From a virus, in IMG/VR virus record IMGVR_UViG_3300032086_002497, positions 1 through 49,882 of that record: DNA of 49,882 nt. One strand, given 5' to 3'. How positions within the stretch are numbered: the first letter of the stretch is position 1; every line of letters begins with the position of its first letter. Position numbers and translations under genes: made by a program. Shown here piece by piece: positions 1 through 7,395 of the stretch. The notes below the pieces were generated by a model that saw nothing but the letters and a program-made list of their open reading frames with translations, had not been told where the DNA came from and ran no database searches.

Positions 1-14
1 CAATTTTATTTACC

Positions 15-596
15 ATGGAAAACCAAACAATTTGTTCGGTGTGTGAAGAGCATATCGAAGAGCATGAGTACCACTACAACAACCTCAAGACTGAAGAACC
101 AGTTTGCGAGGCGTGTGTAGACAACTCTTACGCCTACCCCATGCTAACCTCAACGACCTACCAGGACGGAGAGAAACAGCGCGTGATGTACAACGACACG
201 CTGGGAGCGTTCATCGACTACGAATACGGAGACATGTACGAAGAATCGCCGGACTACTCGCCAGTAGAAACCGCGAATTGGGTAAGCACCTCCGCATGGC
301 GTGGGTACATGGGCTTCCAGCAGAAGCCAGGATGGATATCGTTGGAAAGCGGATGGGCTACTGGCCGTTACGAAGATGTATCCTGGAAGCATGACTTTAA
401 TGATTTCATTGACAGCCTGGAGGCGGGTGAAGTAACCACGGACTTCCCAGTCGTGATTGTATCCGCACCGACATCGAATGTATTCAGCACATCGATTGAT
501 GTGTTGGTACGCAAGCGTGACTCCGAAGCATTTTGGGAAATGTACCGCGAGAACTTTGGCCTCTCACCGGAGGACTTAAAACGCTCGCTATCATGA
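15..596 (+). CDS. Hypothetical protein with N-terminal zinc-ribbon-like CxxC pairs
   Basis: 193 residues, not assigned to a family. Two CxxC pairs (C7/C10 and C31/C34) 20 residues apart suggest a small treble-clef or zinc-ribbon fold. The rest is acidic and rich in Tyr and Trp with no motif I recognise. The ATG lies in a CATG that also supplies, on the other strand, the likely ATG of the lipoprotein at the far end of the window if the molecule is circular. It is the first gene of the early operon and ends in an ATGA overlap with the next gene. The function is unknown; a regulatory or host-takeover role is only a guess from position. Confidence 0.75.
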   Translation: MENQTICSVCEEHIEEHEYHYNNLKTEEPVCEACVDNSYAYPMLTSTTYQDGEKQRVMYNDTLGAFIDYEYGDMYEESPDYSPVETANWVSTSAWRGYMGFQQKPGWISLESGWATGRYEDVSWKHDFNDFIDSLEAGEVTTDFPVVIVSAPTSNVFSTSIDVLVRKRDSEAFWEMYRENFGLSPEDLKRSLS

Positions 597-745
597 CCCG
601 GTATTGGTGTGTGTACTCGGCATTCAATGCTGATACACTGCGGTGGGATGTTATCAAAAAGCCCAATATGTTAGTATTGCGTTCGTTTGATTGCAAAGAA
701 GCCGCAAATTTGTATATTGCACGACTCAAGTTTAAGAGCGTGTGA
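593..745 (+). CDS. Small hypothetical protein (50 aa)
   Basis: The start codon overlaps the previous stop (ATGA), typical of translational coupling, so this start is preferred to an upstream in-frame ATG at 533 that lies deep inside the previous gene. The product begins MTRYWCVYSAFNA and is basic and aromatic, with no transmembrane segment and no recognised domain. It is followed directly by the tRNA-like element. Confidence 0.55.
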   Translation: MTRYWCVYSAFNADTLRWDVIKKPNMLVLRSFDCKEAANLYIARLKFKSV

Positions 746-750
746 CCATG

Positions 751-842
751 GGGTGAGTGCTGACATGGTGTCCGGAGTGGTTTTAGATTTGACACATACG
801 TTAGATTAGTAACAAGAGGTTCGAATCCTCGCTCACCCCCCA
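751..842 (+). tRNA. tRNA-like element with encoded CCA, possibly degenerate type II (Leu-UAG?)
   Basis: Seen directly: a perfect 7-bp acceptor stem GGGTGAG (751-757) with CTCACCC (832-838); then C839 as discriminator and CCA (840-842); a T arm AGAGG-TTCGAAT-CCTCG (815-831) with four of five pairs; and a hairpin GTTA-GATTAG-TAAC (800-813) just before it, like a long type II variable arm. Total length (92 nt) also suits a Leu or Ser tRNA. A weak D arm (CTG 760-762 with CGG 773-775, loop containing GG) would put TAG at the anticodon (784-786). However, the anticodon stem then has two mismatches, and C73 is unusual for Leu. It may be decayed, unusual, or only tRNA-like. A short hairpin ACCGGA/TCCGGT (850-869) follows. 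Confidence 0.45.
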
Positions 843-884
843 AGCCCAAACCGGAGGGCATGTTCCGGTAAACCCAACGAGTGT

Positions 885-1280
885 ATGTTAGATACAAGAA
901 CCTTGAAGGAGGTACTCAAGCAAGATGTCTCCTTCCACAAGTCGAGCAAAGACTTTAGCCAACTTTACCCCTACCTATTTACTGACCTTACCGCACCGAA
1001 CGAATACGAGGTGGAGGAACTGGGAAAGTTTGAAGTAAACATTGGTACATTCCAGTCCGTTGTAAGTGTGATAGCACACAACGCAGTGGATAAATCGTCT
1101 GCCGAAATAGCCAACATCATCGCCATGAATATCCGAGACCTGGGAGCAGATGCCTTCAGCGATTTGGTAATGATGGTTGACAAGGTGAAGGAGAGATACT
1201 ACAAGCAACTACGCTACGAGGTGCTGAAACAAAACCAGGAGGCTAAAGTTAGCCATGAACTTAACGAAGAAACGCCATGA
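885..1280 (+). CDS. Hypothetical early protein (131 aa)
   Basis: A soluble, acidic, mostly helical-looking protein with no recognised motif. A central stretch (about residues 55-110) has the hydrophobic spacing of an alpha-helical bundle and the C-terminus is polar. Its stop overlaps the next start (ATGA at 1277-1280), placing it in the early operon ahead of the DnaA-like gene. The start at 885 follows the tRNA-like element and a small hairpin; no other in-frame ATG is closer to that element. Confidence 0.7.
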   Translation: MLDTRTLKEVLKQDVSFHKSSKDFSQLYPYLFTDLTAPNEYEVEELGKFEVNIGTFQSVVSVIAHNAVDKSSAEIANIIAMNIRDLGADAFSDLVMMVDKVKERYYKQLRYEVLKQNQEAKVSHELNEETP

Positions 1281-1615
1281 CAAAGAGAGAGAAGATTGTA
1301 AAGGAGGTATTCAAAGACCTACGCACCCGCATTGCTGGGCTACCATATGTACGCAACAGCCTGGCTGTATCAGAAGTCAAGTCTTTGCAGATAATCCTGG
1401 AGGAACTGGAGTCGGCGTTCAATACGCACATCATTGCTGATGATGCTACCATCTCCAATGGCGTTGTTACCAATGCGATAAAGACCTTCGAGGAACAAGG
1501 ACAACTGGATGCAGAGGCAATACAAAGTTTTCTCTTGTCAGAATACCAAATAAACATAAGTTTGCCGTCACTAAAAAAGAGAATACAATACGCGTATGGA
1601 AATAAAGATAACTGA
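1277..1615 (+). CDS. Hypothetical early protein (112 aa)
   Basis: A basic N-terminus (MTKREKIVKEVFKDLRTR) followed by alternating helices; no family recognised. It is coupled to the upstream gene by a 4-nt overlap and overlaps the downstream DnaA-like gene by 20 nt. This packing with two other early genes supports it being real. A role in replication or its control is an inference from neighbours only. Confidence 0.7.
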   Translation: MTKREKIVKEVFKDLRTRIAGLPYVRNSLAVSEVKSLQIILEELESAFNTHIIADDATISNGVVTNAIKTFEEQGQLDAEAIQSFLLSEYQINISLPSLKKRIQYAYGNKDN

Positions 1616-2006
1616 ATCAAGACCAGCATCACCACTAAACATTGAACTGATGTTCAATACAATCGAAGCCATCACCGGAACTACGAAGAGCGAGATACTA
1701 TCCTCGTCAAGAAAAAGAAAGTGCGTGGTGGCCAGGACATACTGCGCTATCCTACTTCGCGACATGTTCAAGATGACATTCGTGGAAGCCGGTCAACTTC
1801 TGAATCGAAACCACGCTTCAATCATCCATGCCTTGAAGGCTCATAAGATGGACATGAAGCACGACCCTACATATTCCTGGAGGTTCAAGGAGGTGGTAAG
1901 TATAATGGGACTGAACCATTACACTCCTCTACCCCATGAAGATGTCACTCGGAAGATTTCCGAGAACATGCGGAGAACATCCGTAATAAAGATTTCTGAT
2001 AAGTAA
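1596..2006 (+). CDS. DnaA domain IV-like DNA-binding protein
   Basis: 136 residues. Residues about 46-90 read like the C-terminal DNA-binding domain of bacterial DnaA: a basic helix with VARTYCAILLRDMF, then an HTH, then N70-RNHASIIHA, equivalent to the DnaA signature (G)RDHSTVIHA that contacts DnaA boxes. There is no AAA+ ATPase domain, so it cannot act as a complete initiator. From the family I expect duplex DNA binding at DnaA-box-like sites. Plausible roles are recruiting host DnaA or helicase to a phage origin, or titrating host DnaA. It lies upstream of the recombination and primase-helicase genes and is followed by a promoter for the next transcription unit. Confidence 0.8.
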   Translation: MEIKITESRPASPLNIELMFNTIEAITGTTKSEILSSSRKRKCVVARTYCAILLRDMFKMTFVEAGQLLNRNHASIIHALKAHKMDMKHDPTYSWRFKEVVSIMGLNHYTPLPHEDVTRKISENMRRTSVIKISDK

Positions 2007-2039
2007 TTGTTATTTATCGGGATTTATTAGTTATATTTG
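2007..2039 (+). promoter_or_regulatory. Bacteroidota-type promoter ahead of the recombination genes
   Basis: TTG (2007-2009), a 22-nt AT-rich spacer, then TATATTTG (2032-2039), a full match to TANNTTTG. It lies in the 48-nt gap between the DnaA-like gene and the gene starting at 2055, giving a leader of roughly 10 nt. Confidence 0.65.
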
Positions 2040-2054
2040 ACAAACTGATGAGCG

Positions 2055-2276
2055 ATGAGGATAGATGCTGGTAAGGAATTAATCAAGATAAAGGGAGTAA
2101 CCCTTTCGTTTGATGAGACCAAAGCCTTCATCACCCAGCACTACGCAGACCTTTGTAGTCAGCACATTATTGGCTACCATGGGAAGTGGATTGTAGACTG
2201 GATGTCCGTATTCAAACATGCAGAGGAAACCAAAATTTTAAATGTCGTACAATGGCTGAAAACAAACAAGCGTTAG
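2055..2276 (+). CDS. Hypothetical protein (73 aa)
   Basis: First gene behind the promoter at 2007-2039. A small soluble protein with no recognised motif; two Trp-containing segments near residues 45-68 suggest a compact helical fold. It overlaps the following gene by 25 nt, so the two are probably translated together. The link to the recombination pair downstream is inferred from position. Confidence 0.65.
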   Translation: MRIDAGKELIKIKGVTLSFDETKAFITQHYADLCSQHIIGYHGKWIVDWMSVFKHAEETKILNVVQWLKTNKR

Positions 2277-2836
2277 CGGGATTATACAAGAAGTATAACC
2301 TTGGCAAAGATGACATCTTCAAGCACCGATTGGGCTTTGTCATCATCACCCGAACTGGGATTGAAAAAATTCAAATGTCTTTAGGACTTGAAGTAGAGTT
2401 CGACATCGTGAGCATGAGCGATGACCACAAGTATGTAGTCGTCAAAGCAACCGGTGTTCTGAACAATAGTGTAATACAAACCTACGGCGAAGCATCCCCG
2501 GACAACAACAAGATGGGGTATCCGGTAGCCATGGCAGAGAAGAGGGCTTTATCAAGAGTCACTTTGAAAGCGGCTGGGTTGTACGCAGAAGGCATCTACG
2601 GAGAAGACGAAGCAGACGATTTCCGAGACCGAAAAGGCTCAAGCGAGGTCAAAGTCCAGGAGCAAAAGACTTCCCCTCAAGAACAACACATTGACGGAAT
2701 CATCAAGGGAGCGAAGCAGAAACTATCTGAAGGCTTGGCTAACCCTATCCAGGTGATGTCATGGTTCGAAGAGAACAAGGGGCAGATGACCGACAACCAA
2801 CGAAAAGAGATGGAACAAATCTTGTCTAACTACTAA
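2252..2836 (+). CDS. Early protein, candidate recombination partner (annealase-like?)
   Basis: 194 residues from the ATG at 2252 (MAENKQALAGL). This start is preferred over an in-frame ATG at 2186, which would place 22 unlikely residues inside the previous gene. The central region has a phage pattern of two beta strands followed by YPVAMAEKRALSRVTLKAAG, which I associate with proteins encoded beside phage recombination nucleases; I cannot name the family securely. The C-terminal third is charged and probably helical. It sits just upstream of a RecE/YqaJ-like exonuclease, the usual place for a single-strand annealing protein, so that role is a reasonable but unproven inference. Confidence 0.6.
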   Translation: MAENKQALAGLYKKYNLGKDDIFKHRLGFVIITRTGIEKIQMSLGLEVEFDIVSMSDDHKYVVVKATGVLNNSVIQTYGEASPDNNKMGYPVAMAEKRALSRVTLKAAGLYAEGIYGEDEADDFRDRKGSSEVKVQEQKTSPQEQHIDGIIKGAKQKLSEGLANPIQVMSWFEENKGQMTDNQRKEMEQILSNY

Positions 2837-2843
2837 ACACTAT

Positions 2844-2944
2844 GGGAGGGGGTGGTAACCACCATACCTTTTTACCAACGGGCATCGGGATATTGGTTAA
2901 ACACACACTCATGTTAAGCCGATGCACAACCCCCTCCCTTTTTT
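2844..2944 (+). ncRNA. Structured intergenic RNA ending in a T-run (terminator or small RNA)
   Basis: The 113-nt gap between two early genes folds on paper into a closed multi-branch structure. The outer 9-bp stem is GGGAGGGGG (2844-2852) with CCCCCTCCC (2930-2938), followed at once by TTTTTT (2939-2944). Inside are a small hairpin TGG-TAA-CCA (2853-2861), extendable to GGTGG/CCACC in competition with the outer stem, and a 7-bp stem GCATCGG (2882-2888) with CCGATGC (2919-2925). A GC-rich stem plus T-run is a terminator signature, but the internal branches exceed what termination needs. The next gene's ATG lies only 6 nt beyond the T-run, so this could also control expression of the nuclease. 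Confidence 0.6.
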
Positions 2945-2949
2945 AAACT

Positions 2950-3747
2950 ATGGGTAAAATCACATTACTTGACGGAGTAGAATGGGACATCGCCGAACTT
3001 GAAACAAAGATGATTGACGATGCATTCTACTACGGATACTGCGGGACTGCAACGCTATCCAGTTCAGCCGCAAAAGACCTGGTAGATAGTCCGAGAACCT
3101 ACCACAACTACATTAAATACGGAAGCACTGAAACCCCAGCGATGCTGAAGGGAAGAATGCTACACCACATGGTCTTGGAACCGGAAAGGTGCGAAGATAT
3201 TTACATGGTTGTTGAGGTTAAATCAAGGGCTACAAAAGCATTCAAAGAAGCCGTGGAGGAGAACCCCGGCAAGTCCGTTGTAACAAGAACGGAATGGAAC
3301 GATGCCGAGAGATTGGCTGAAGCACTACTCAAAAACAAACATGTGGTATCCCATCTGATGGGGGCGAAGTTTGAAGTACCAAAGATTGGTATGCTCAACG
3401 GACTTCCCTTCCGTTGCAAAGCGGATATCCTTGTGCCTGGGTACGGATTGTTTGACATCAAAACAACCACCGACCTACGAGCATTCCCATACAGCGCAAA
3501 GAAGTACATGTACCCAATGCAAATGTACATATACACAACCATCTTTGGACTGCCATGGGAGAACAGCAAGTTCATTGTGATAGATAAATCATCATGCGAT
3601 ATAGGAATATACTCCGTTGATGAATCATTTATAAACCTGGGGGAACACCTACTTAACCGGGCATGTCAAACTTATATGGATTTCTTCGGCCCGGAAGCAA
3701 CGGAAGAAGTTCATGAATATATAATCTACGATACACTAACATCATGA
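2950..3747 (+). CDS. PD-(D/E)XK exonuclease, RecE/YqaJ-like
   Basis: 265 residues, the usual size of this phage nuclease family. Visible motifs in order: a family-typical GRMLHHMVLEP segment near residues 68-78; the catalytic core D159 in KADILVPG and D169-IK171 in LFDIKTT; then a conserved Q/Y helix (PMQMYIYTT, about 185-195). By family it should degrade one strand of double-stranded DNA ends to make single strands for recombination by annealing. It needs an annealing partner; the protein encoded just upstream (2252-2836) is the best candidate. It ends in ATGA overlapping a small HTH gene. Confidence 0.85.
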   Translation: MGKITLLDGVEWDIAELETKMIDDAFYYGYCGTATLSSSAAKDLVDSPRTYHNYIKYGSTETPAMLKGRMLHHMVLEPERCEDIYMVVEVKSRATKAFKEAVEENPGKSVVTRTEWNDAERLAEALLKNKHVVSHLMGAKFEVPKIGMLNGLPFRCKADILVPGYGLFDIKTTTDLRAFPYSAKKYMYPMQMYIYTTIFGLPWENSKFIVIDKSSCDIGIYSVDESFINLGEHLLNRACQTYMDFFGPEATEEVHEYIIYDTLTS

Positions 3748-3917
3748 TTACTGGAGAAACATTACTGACAACCGAAACCGTGATGGACGAATTTCAAATC
3801 AAGTCCAAGTCAACACTCAATCGATATCACAAGATGGGATTGCGATACATCAAAGGCCGTCCCAATAGATATCGCAGAGAGGAAATCGAACGCTTCTTTA
3901 AAAGCATGGAGCGATGA
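3744..3917 (+). CDS. Small helix-turn-helix protein (excisionase/MerR-like)
   Basis: 57 residues from an ATG overlapping the nuclease stop and ending in an overlap with the next ATG. The sequence has a winged-HTH layout of the HTH_17 type: TVMDEFQIKSKSTLNRYHKM (helix-turn-helix with a Ser/Thr-rich recognition region), then LRYIKGRPNRYRREEIERF, where the R-P-N-R-Y-R-R wing and final helix are typical. It probably binds DNA as a regulator. No integrase is visible, so an excisionase role is not supported. Confidence 0.7.
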   Translation: MITGETLLTTETVMDEFQIKSKSTLNRYHKMGLRYIKGRPNRYRREEIERFFKSMER

Positions 3918-4312
3918 TAGACTTGATTGCAGACAGCATACGCAATCACTTTATCCTTGACCCTTTACGAAAGGATAAACTGATGAGTGATGACAACTAC
4001 GAAGACTCTTCACTGCTGTCCGTTGTGATATTCGTTGGGCTGTGCAAACAACATGGCATCAGCGAGGAAGATATTTGTGCTTATCTCGGCCTTGAACCGA
4101 TTGAGTATGAATCAAAAATCACCAGGTTCTACAGCGTGATGGACAAGATATCCGACCGCATAGAGAAGGGTACACTGGGAAACAAAAAGGATTATACCTA
4201 CCGGGCGCATGTGAAGTACAACATGTGCTACAAGTTCATCAGCAATAGAGCATCACAAGCGAGAGGAAAAGAACTTCACCAGTGGCGCAACCTTTTAAAT
4301 GACAATGAATGA
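3914..4312 (+). CDS. Hypothetical protein with possible HTH (132 aa)
   Basis: Coupled by 4-nt overlaps to both the HTH gene before it and the primase-helicase after it. Residues about 33-70 (SVVIFVGLCKQHGISEEDI, then CAYLGL) look like a helix-turn-helix and loosely recall the helices of DnaA domain IV, but the signature residues are missing. The C-terminal half is basic. Position suggests a helper of replication, for example a loader or regulator of the helicase. That is inference only. Confidence 0.65.
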   Translation: MIDLIADSIRNHFILDPLRKDKLMSDDNYEDSSLLSVVIFVGLCKQHGISEEDICAYLGLEPIEYESKITRFYSVMDKISDRIEKGTLGNKKDYTYRAHVKYNMCYKFISNRASQARGKELHQWRNLLNDNE

Positions 4313-6030
4313 ATCCCTACGATGAAATAGGAATCAGATTACCGGTAGGATACGAGAAGTATGATACGCTCAAAGTCAAGTGTCCTTTCTGCGCGGATGA
4401 GCGCAAGAAAAAGAATGACCGGAGCATGAGCGTATGGCCACAAGAAGGCACTTACAACTGTCATCACTGTGGTGTAAAAGGAAAAGTATCCTCAATGAAA
4501 AACTATAACAAACCAACTTTAAATGCCAACCGCCCCGACAGTAAAGTCGTTCAATGGTTTGAATCAAGTCGAGGCATAAGTAAGGATGCTCTTACATACT
4601 ACGGAGTAACCGAGTCCATGGAGTACATGCCACAAGAAGGGAAGGAGATGAAGGTCATCAACTTCAATTACTTTGACATGGATGGACAGCCAGTAAACAT
4701 AAAGTACCGCAGTGCATCAAAGAGTTTTAAGATGTTCAGTGGAGGGAAGCCGATACTCTATGGGCTGAACCGTACCAAGGACATCAAGACCATCATCATT
4801 ACCGAGGGTGAGATGGATTGCCTGGCAATCTACACAGCCGGATTGATGGGTGCTGTCAGCGTACCGAACGGAGCAAACAAAGGCTCGAACAACCTACAAT
4901 ACATTGACCTCTGCTGGGAGTACATCAAGGATAAAAAGATTGTACTTGCCCTGGACAACGATGAACCAGGAATGAGTTTGCGACAAGAACTCATACGCCG
5001 TTTCACAAGCAACCCGAATGTATTCATTGCTGAATGGCCGGAGGATTGTAAGGATGCCAATGATGTGCTACTCAAGCACGGCAAAGAAACCTTGTCGGAC
5101 ATAATCAAAAAAGCAAAGCAGATACCAGCCGAAGGCATCGTGTCAATCAACGATGTCATGAAGGAACTTATACAATTAAAGAAGGGCGGTATACCTCGTG
5201 GAGACTTGCTTGGATACACCAAGTTTGATGAGATATTCTCCTGGAAGAAGGATGAGATGACCATAATTACTGGCGCACCCAATGGTGGTAAGTCTGCATG
5301 GCTTGACCAGTGCATGGTAATACTTGCACAGCAAGGCTGGAAGTTTGGAATCATATCCATGGAGAAACCCAATGTAGAACTGCATGTCGCTGAACTTATA
5401 CAGCGTACCATACACAAAAACTTTTGGGATGAGATAACCGAGGAAGAGATATACGCTTACCGTGATTTCTTTGATGAGCATTTCAAGTTCCTGGAGGTAG
5501 ATAAGAATGAATTAAGTGTTGACCACCTCATCAAGAAAGCAGAAGAGATGGTTGGTCGCTATGGTATTGATTGCTTTGTCGTTGATAACTGGTCGTTCGT
5601 TGAACTGAAGATGCCCAAGTATGGGGACAGCAGAACAAACCATATCGGAGACAGCCTTACCAAGTTTAAGATATTCAAGGAGAAGTTCAAGTGTGCGGTC
5701 ATGATTGTGGCACACACCAGGAAACTATCCAAGGACAGCCAGGGCAACCTGGAGGTGGCCGGCATGTATGACATTGCAGAGTCTGCTCACTTCGCAAACA
5801 AGGCCGACAACATACTTATCGTACACCGAAACTTTCAGACCGGGATGGTTGACATCTACACCAAAAAGGTTAGGTGGATATACACCGGGAAGCAAGGCGT
5901 TGCTCACTTCCATTATGAGATACCAACCGGCACTTATGTTGAAGCACAAGAGGAGGTAAGTAGACAAGTGATGGAAGCCGTTTCAAGTAAACCTCAATTC
6001 AGAAACTACTATGAAACGGAAAGGGATTAA
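4309..6030 (+). CDS. Bifunctional DNA primase-helicase (T7 gp4-like)
   Basis: 573 residues, close to T7 gp4. N-terminal zinc-binding domain: C25/C28 and C51/C54 (CPFC...CHHC), for recognition of the primer start site. TOPRIM primase domain: E166 in TITEG-type motif IIITEGEMDC and D216-N-D218 in LALDNDEPG, binding catalytic metal. RecA-fold hexameric helicase: Walker A GAPNGGKSAW with K328, a downstream acidic strand FVVDN near 425, and IVAHTRK near 468, typical of DnaB/gp4 motif H3. It should unwind the phage fork and lay RNA primers. No DNA polymerase gene accompanies it here, so it must work with a host or unrecognised polymerase. Confidence 0.92.
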   Translation: MNPYDEIGIRLPVGYEKYDTLKVKCPFCADERKKKNDRSMSVWPQEGTYNCHHCGVKGKVSSMKNYNKPTLNANRPDSKVVQWFESSRGISKDALTYYGVTESMEYMPQEGKEMKVINFNYFDMDGQPVNIKYRSASKSFKMFSGGKPILYGLNRTKDIKTIIITEGEMDCLAIYTAGLMGAVSVPNGANKGSNNLQYIDLCWEYIKDKKIVLALDNDEPGMSLRQELIRRFTSNPNVFIAEWPEDCKDANDVLLKHGKETLSDIIKKAKQIPAEGIVSINDVMKELIQLKKGGIPRGDLLGYTKFDEIFSWKKDEMTIITGAPNGGKSAWLDQCMVILAQQGWKFGIISMEKPNVELHVAELIQRTIHKNFWDEITEEEIYAYRDFFDEHFKFLEVDKNELSVDHLIKKAEEMVGRYGIDCFVVDNWSFVELKMPKYGDSRTNHIGDSLTKFKIFKEKFKCAVMIVAHTRKLSKDSQGNLEVAGMYDIAESAHFANKADNILIVHRNFQTGMVDIYTKKVRWIYTGKQGVAHFHYEIPTGTYVEAQEEVSRQVMEAVSSKPQFRNYYETERD

Positions 6031-6295
6031 CCATGCAAAGCAAGTGGTGTGGGCCAACCGTAGGATACCAAACAAATCCGGTGGCTACAAACTTGAGCAG
6101 TTTGAAGAGGACTGGGGCGATGACCTGGTAGAGATATTAAAATTAGAAGACATAACACCCAACGAATGGTATCTGATGAGACCAAATGGTAACGGAAGAG
6201 ACTATCGCCCGGTGTATTTATCGGAGCATGCATCATATGACAGCATCGTTTCGTTTGTCAAGCACGGAATGTTATATAAAAAGAAAAGCCAATGA
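6011..6295 (+). CDS. Hypothetical protein (94 aa)
   Basis: Starts 20 nt inside the 3' end of the primase-helicase gene and overlaps the methyltransferase start by 4 nt. Small, with a basic N-terminus (MKRKGINHAKQVVWANRR) and an acidic, Trp-containing middle; no known motif. The tight packing supports translation. Confidence 0.65.
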   Translation: MKRKGINHAKQVVWANRRIPNKSGGYKLEQFEEDWGDDLVEILKLEDITPNEWYLMRPNGNGRDYRPVYLSEHASYDSIVSFVKHGMLYKKKSQ

Positions 6296-6822
6296 AGACA
6301 TTTGTAGAGATTGGTAGTTGTGACTTTGATACTTGCAATCCACTGGCCGAGCAAGGCTGGAGAGGTGTGATTGTAGAGCCAGTAAAGAAGTACCTCAACA
6401 ACCTGGAACAACACAGCAATGTCATCTATCTAAACATGGCCATACACAATCACGATGGATGGATGCTACTGTACCCATACACCGATGAGCAGTGTGAAGA
6501 AGACAAAGACTATAGAGGTATGACGACATACCAACTCCGAGACACCACGCGTCAGTATGAGTTAGCCGTTCGTTGCATCTCTTACCAAACCTTAATAAGA
6601 TTGTGCGGCTTTCACCGTATAGACCTTCTGAAGATTGATGCTGAAGGCATGGACTTTCTAATCCTTGAGCAAGCATTTCACCAGGGCATGCCGAAACCTA
6701 TAGAGATTATTGTAGAACACAAGTACTTGGATGATGTAATGATGTGCGAGTTTTTATCCAGTCAAGGATACACCTGGCGCATAGATGAATCAAACATTTA
6801 CGCAAAGATGCACGGAGCATGA
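6292..6822 (+). CDS. FkbM-family SAM-dependent methyltransferase
   Basis: 176 residues, a compact member of the Methyltransf_21 (FkbM) family. The SAM-binding start VEIGSCDFDTCNPLAEQGW corresponds to motif I, with GVIVEP as the acidic residue that holds the ribose. HRIDLLKIDAEGMDF near residues 104-118 is the hallmark DLLKID-(V/A)EG motif of the family. Known members methylate hydroxyl groups of sugars or small molecules, so a glycan substrate is possible. The gene sits among replication genes rather than beside the glycosyltransferase at 28016-30235, so any link to virion glycosylation is speculative. Confidence 0.85.
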   Translation: MKTFVEIGSCDFDTCNPLAEQGWRGVIVEPVKKYLNNLEQHSNVIYLNMAIHNHDGWMLLYPYTDEQCEEDKDYRGMTTYQLRDTTRQYELAVRCISYQTLIRLCGFHRIDLLKIDAEGMDFLILEQAFHQGMPKPIEIIVEHKYLDDVMMCEFLSSQGYTWRIDESNIYAKMHGA

Positions 6823-7166
6823 GCGGAAAAGCAAGCAGAAGAAAAGGACATGCATACGAAAGAGAAATCGTAGCGAAGTTTAAAGAGATGGGATGGGAGA
6901 ACGCAGTGACATCCCGCTACGCATCCAAGATGATGGATGACATGAAGGTAGACCTGGTCAACACTGAACCGTTTTACATACAGTGCAAGTGTACCAAGCG
7001 TGCGCCAAACATTCGGCAGATACTAAACGATATGCCGGACACAAGTAATTACAATGTGATTACATGGAAAGTGCCAAGGGACAATGACCAGTATGTCATG
7101 ATGAACCTCGATGACTTCTTTGAATTGTTAAGTATGCTAACGAAAGAAAAGATTATTAAGCCATGA
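6819..7166 (+). CDS. Holliday-junction resolvase-like PD-(D/E)XK nuclease
   Basis: 115 residues, the size of archaeal Hjc-type resolvases. The layout matches that family: RRKGHAYEREIVAKF with catalytic E14, D45 in MKVDLV, then Q55-C-K57 in YIQCKC, where most members have ExK. A basic C-terminus follows. It probably resolves branched recombination or replication intermediates before packaging. The Gln in place of Glu occurs in some phage members but should be tested. ATGA overlaps join it to both neighbours. Confidence 0.7.
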   Translation: MSGKASRRKGHAYEREIVAKFKEMGWENAVTSRYASKMMDDMKVDLVNTEPFYIQCKCTKRAPNIRQILNDMPDTSNYNVITWKVPRDNDQYVMMNLDDFFELLSMLTKEKIIKP

Positions 7167-7378
7167 AAAAGTGTAGCAAGTTACAGCGAGGGAACATGTG
7201 CAAAGCCGCAAGAGATTACATAGATGCTCGGCTCGAAAAGATGCACAGCCTTCATGCTAACCACGGAACTAAAAGCCGCCTCGATGCTGGAGATTCTTTC
7301 AAGGAAGAGGTGGATAAACTGAACGATGAAATCCGGGAGTTTGCACCGGATTATTTTAAGTTAACTGCAAACGATTAA
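7163..7378 (+). CDS. Small hypothetical protein (71 aa)
   Basis: A charged, probably all-helical protein; the C-terminal half (DSFKEEVDKLNDEIREF) could form a short coiled coil. No domain is recognised. It is coupled to the resolvase-like gene by a 4-nt overlap and followed by a 17-nt gap before the SSB gene. Confidence 0.6.
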   Translation: MKKCSKLQRGNMCKAARDYIDARLEKMHSLHANHGTKSRLDAGDSFKEEVDKLNDEIREFAPDYFKLTAND

Positions 7379-7395
7379 TTAAATACCTATGTGTT

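Noticed and set aside
784-791. TAGATTTG as a promoter element upstream of the gene at 885
   Set aside because: It matches TANNTTTG, but there is no TTG 17-23 nt upstream and it lies inside the tRNA-like element.
815-842. tRNA 3' half as a phage attachment site
   Set aside because: The 5' acceptor half is also present and no integrase gene was found in the window.
484-897. 137-residue minus-strand frame across the tRNA-like element
   Set aside because: It is antisense to two coupled plus-strand genes and to the tRNA-like structure, and its product shows no motif.
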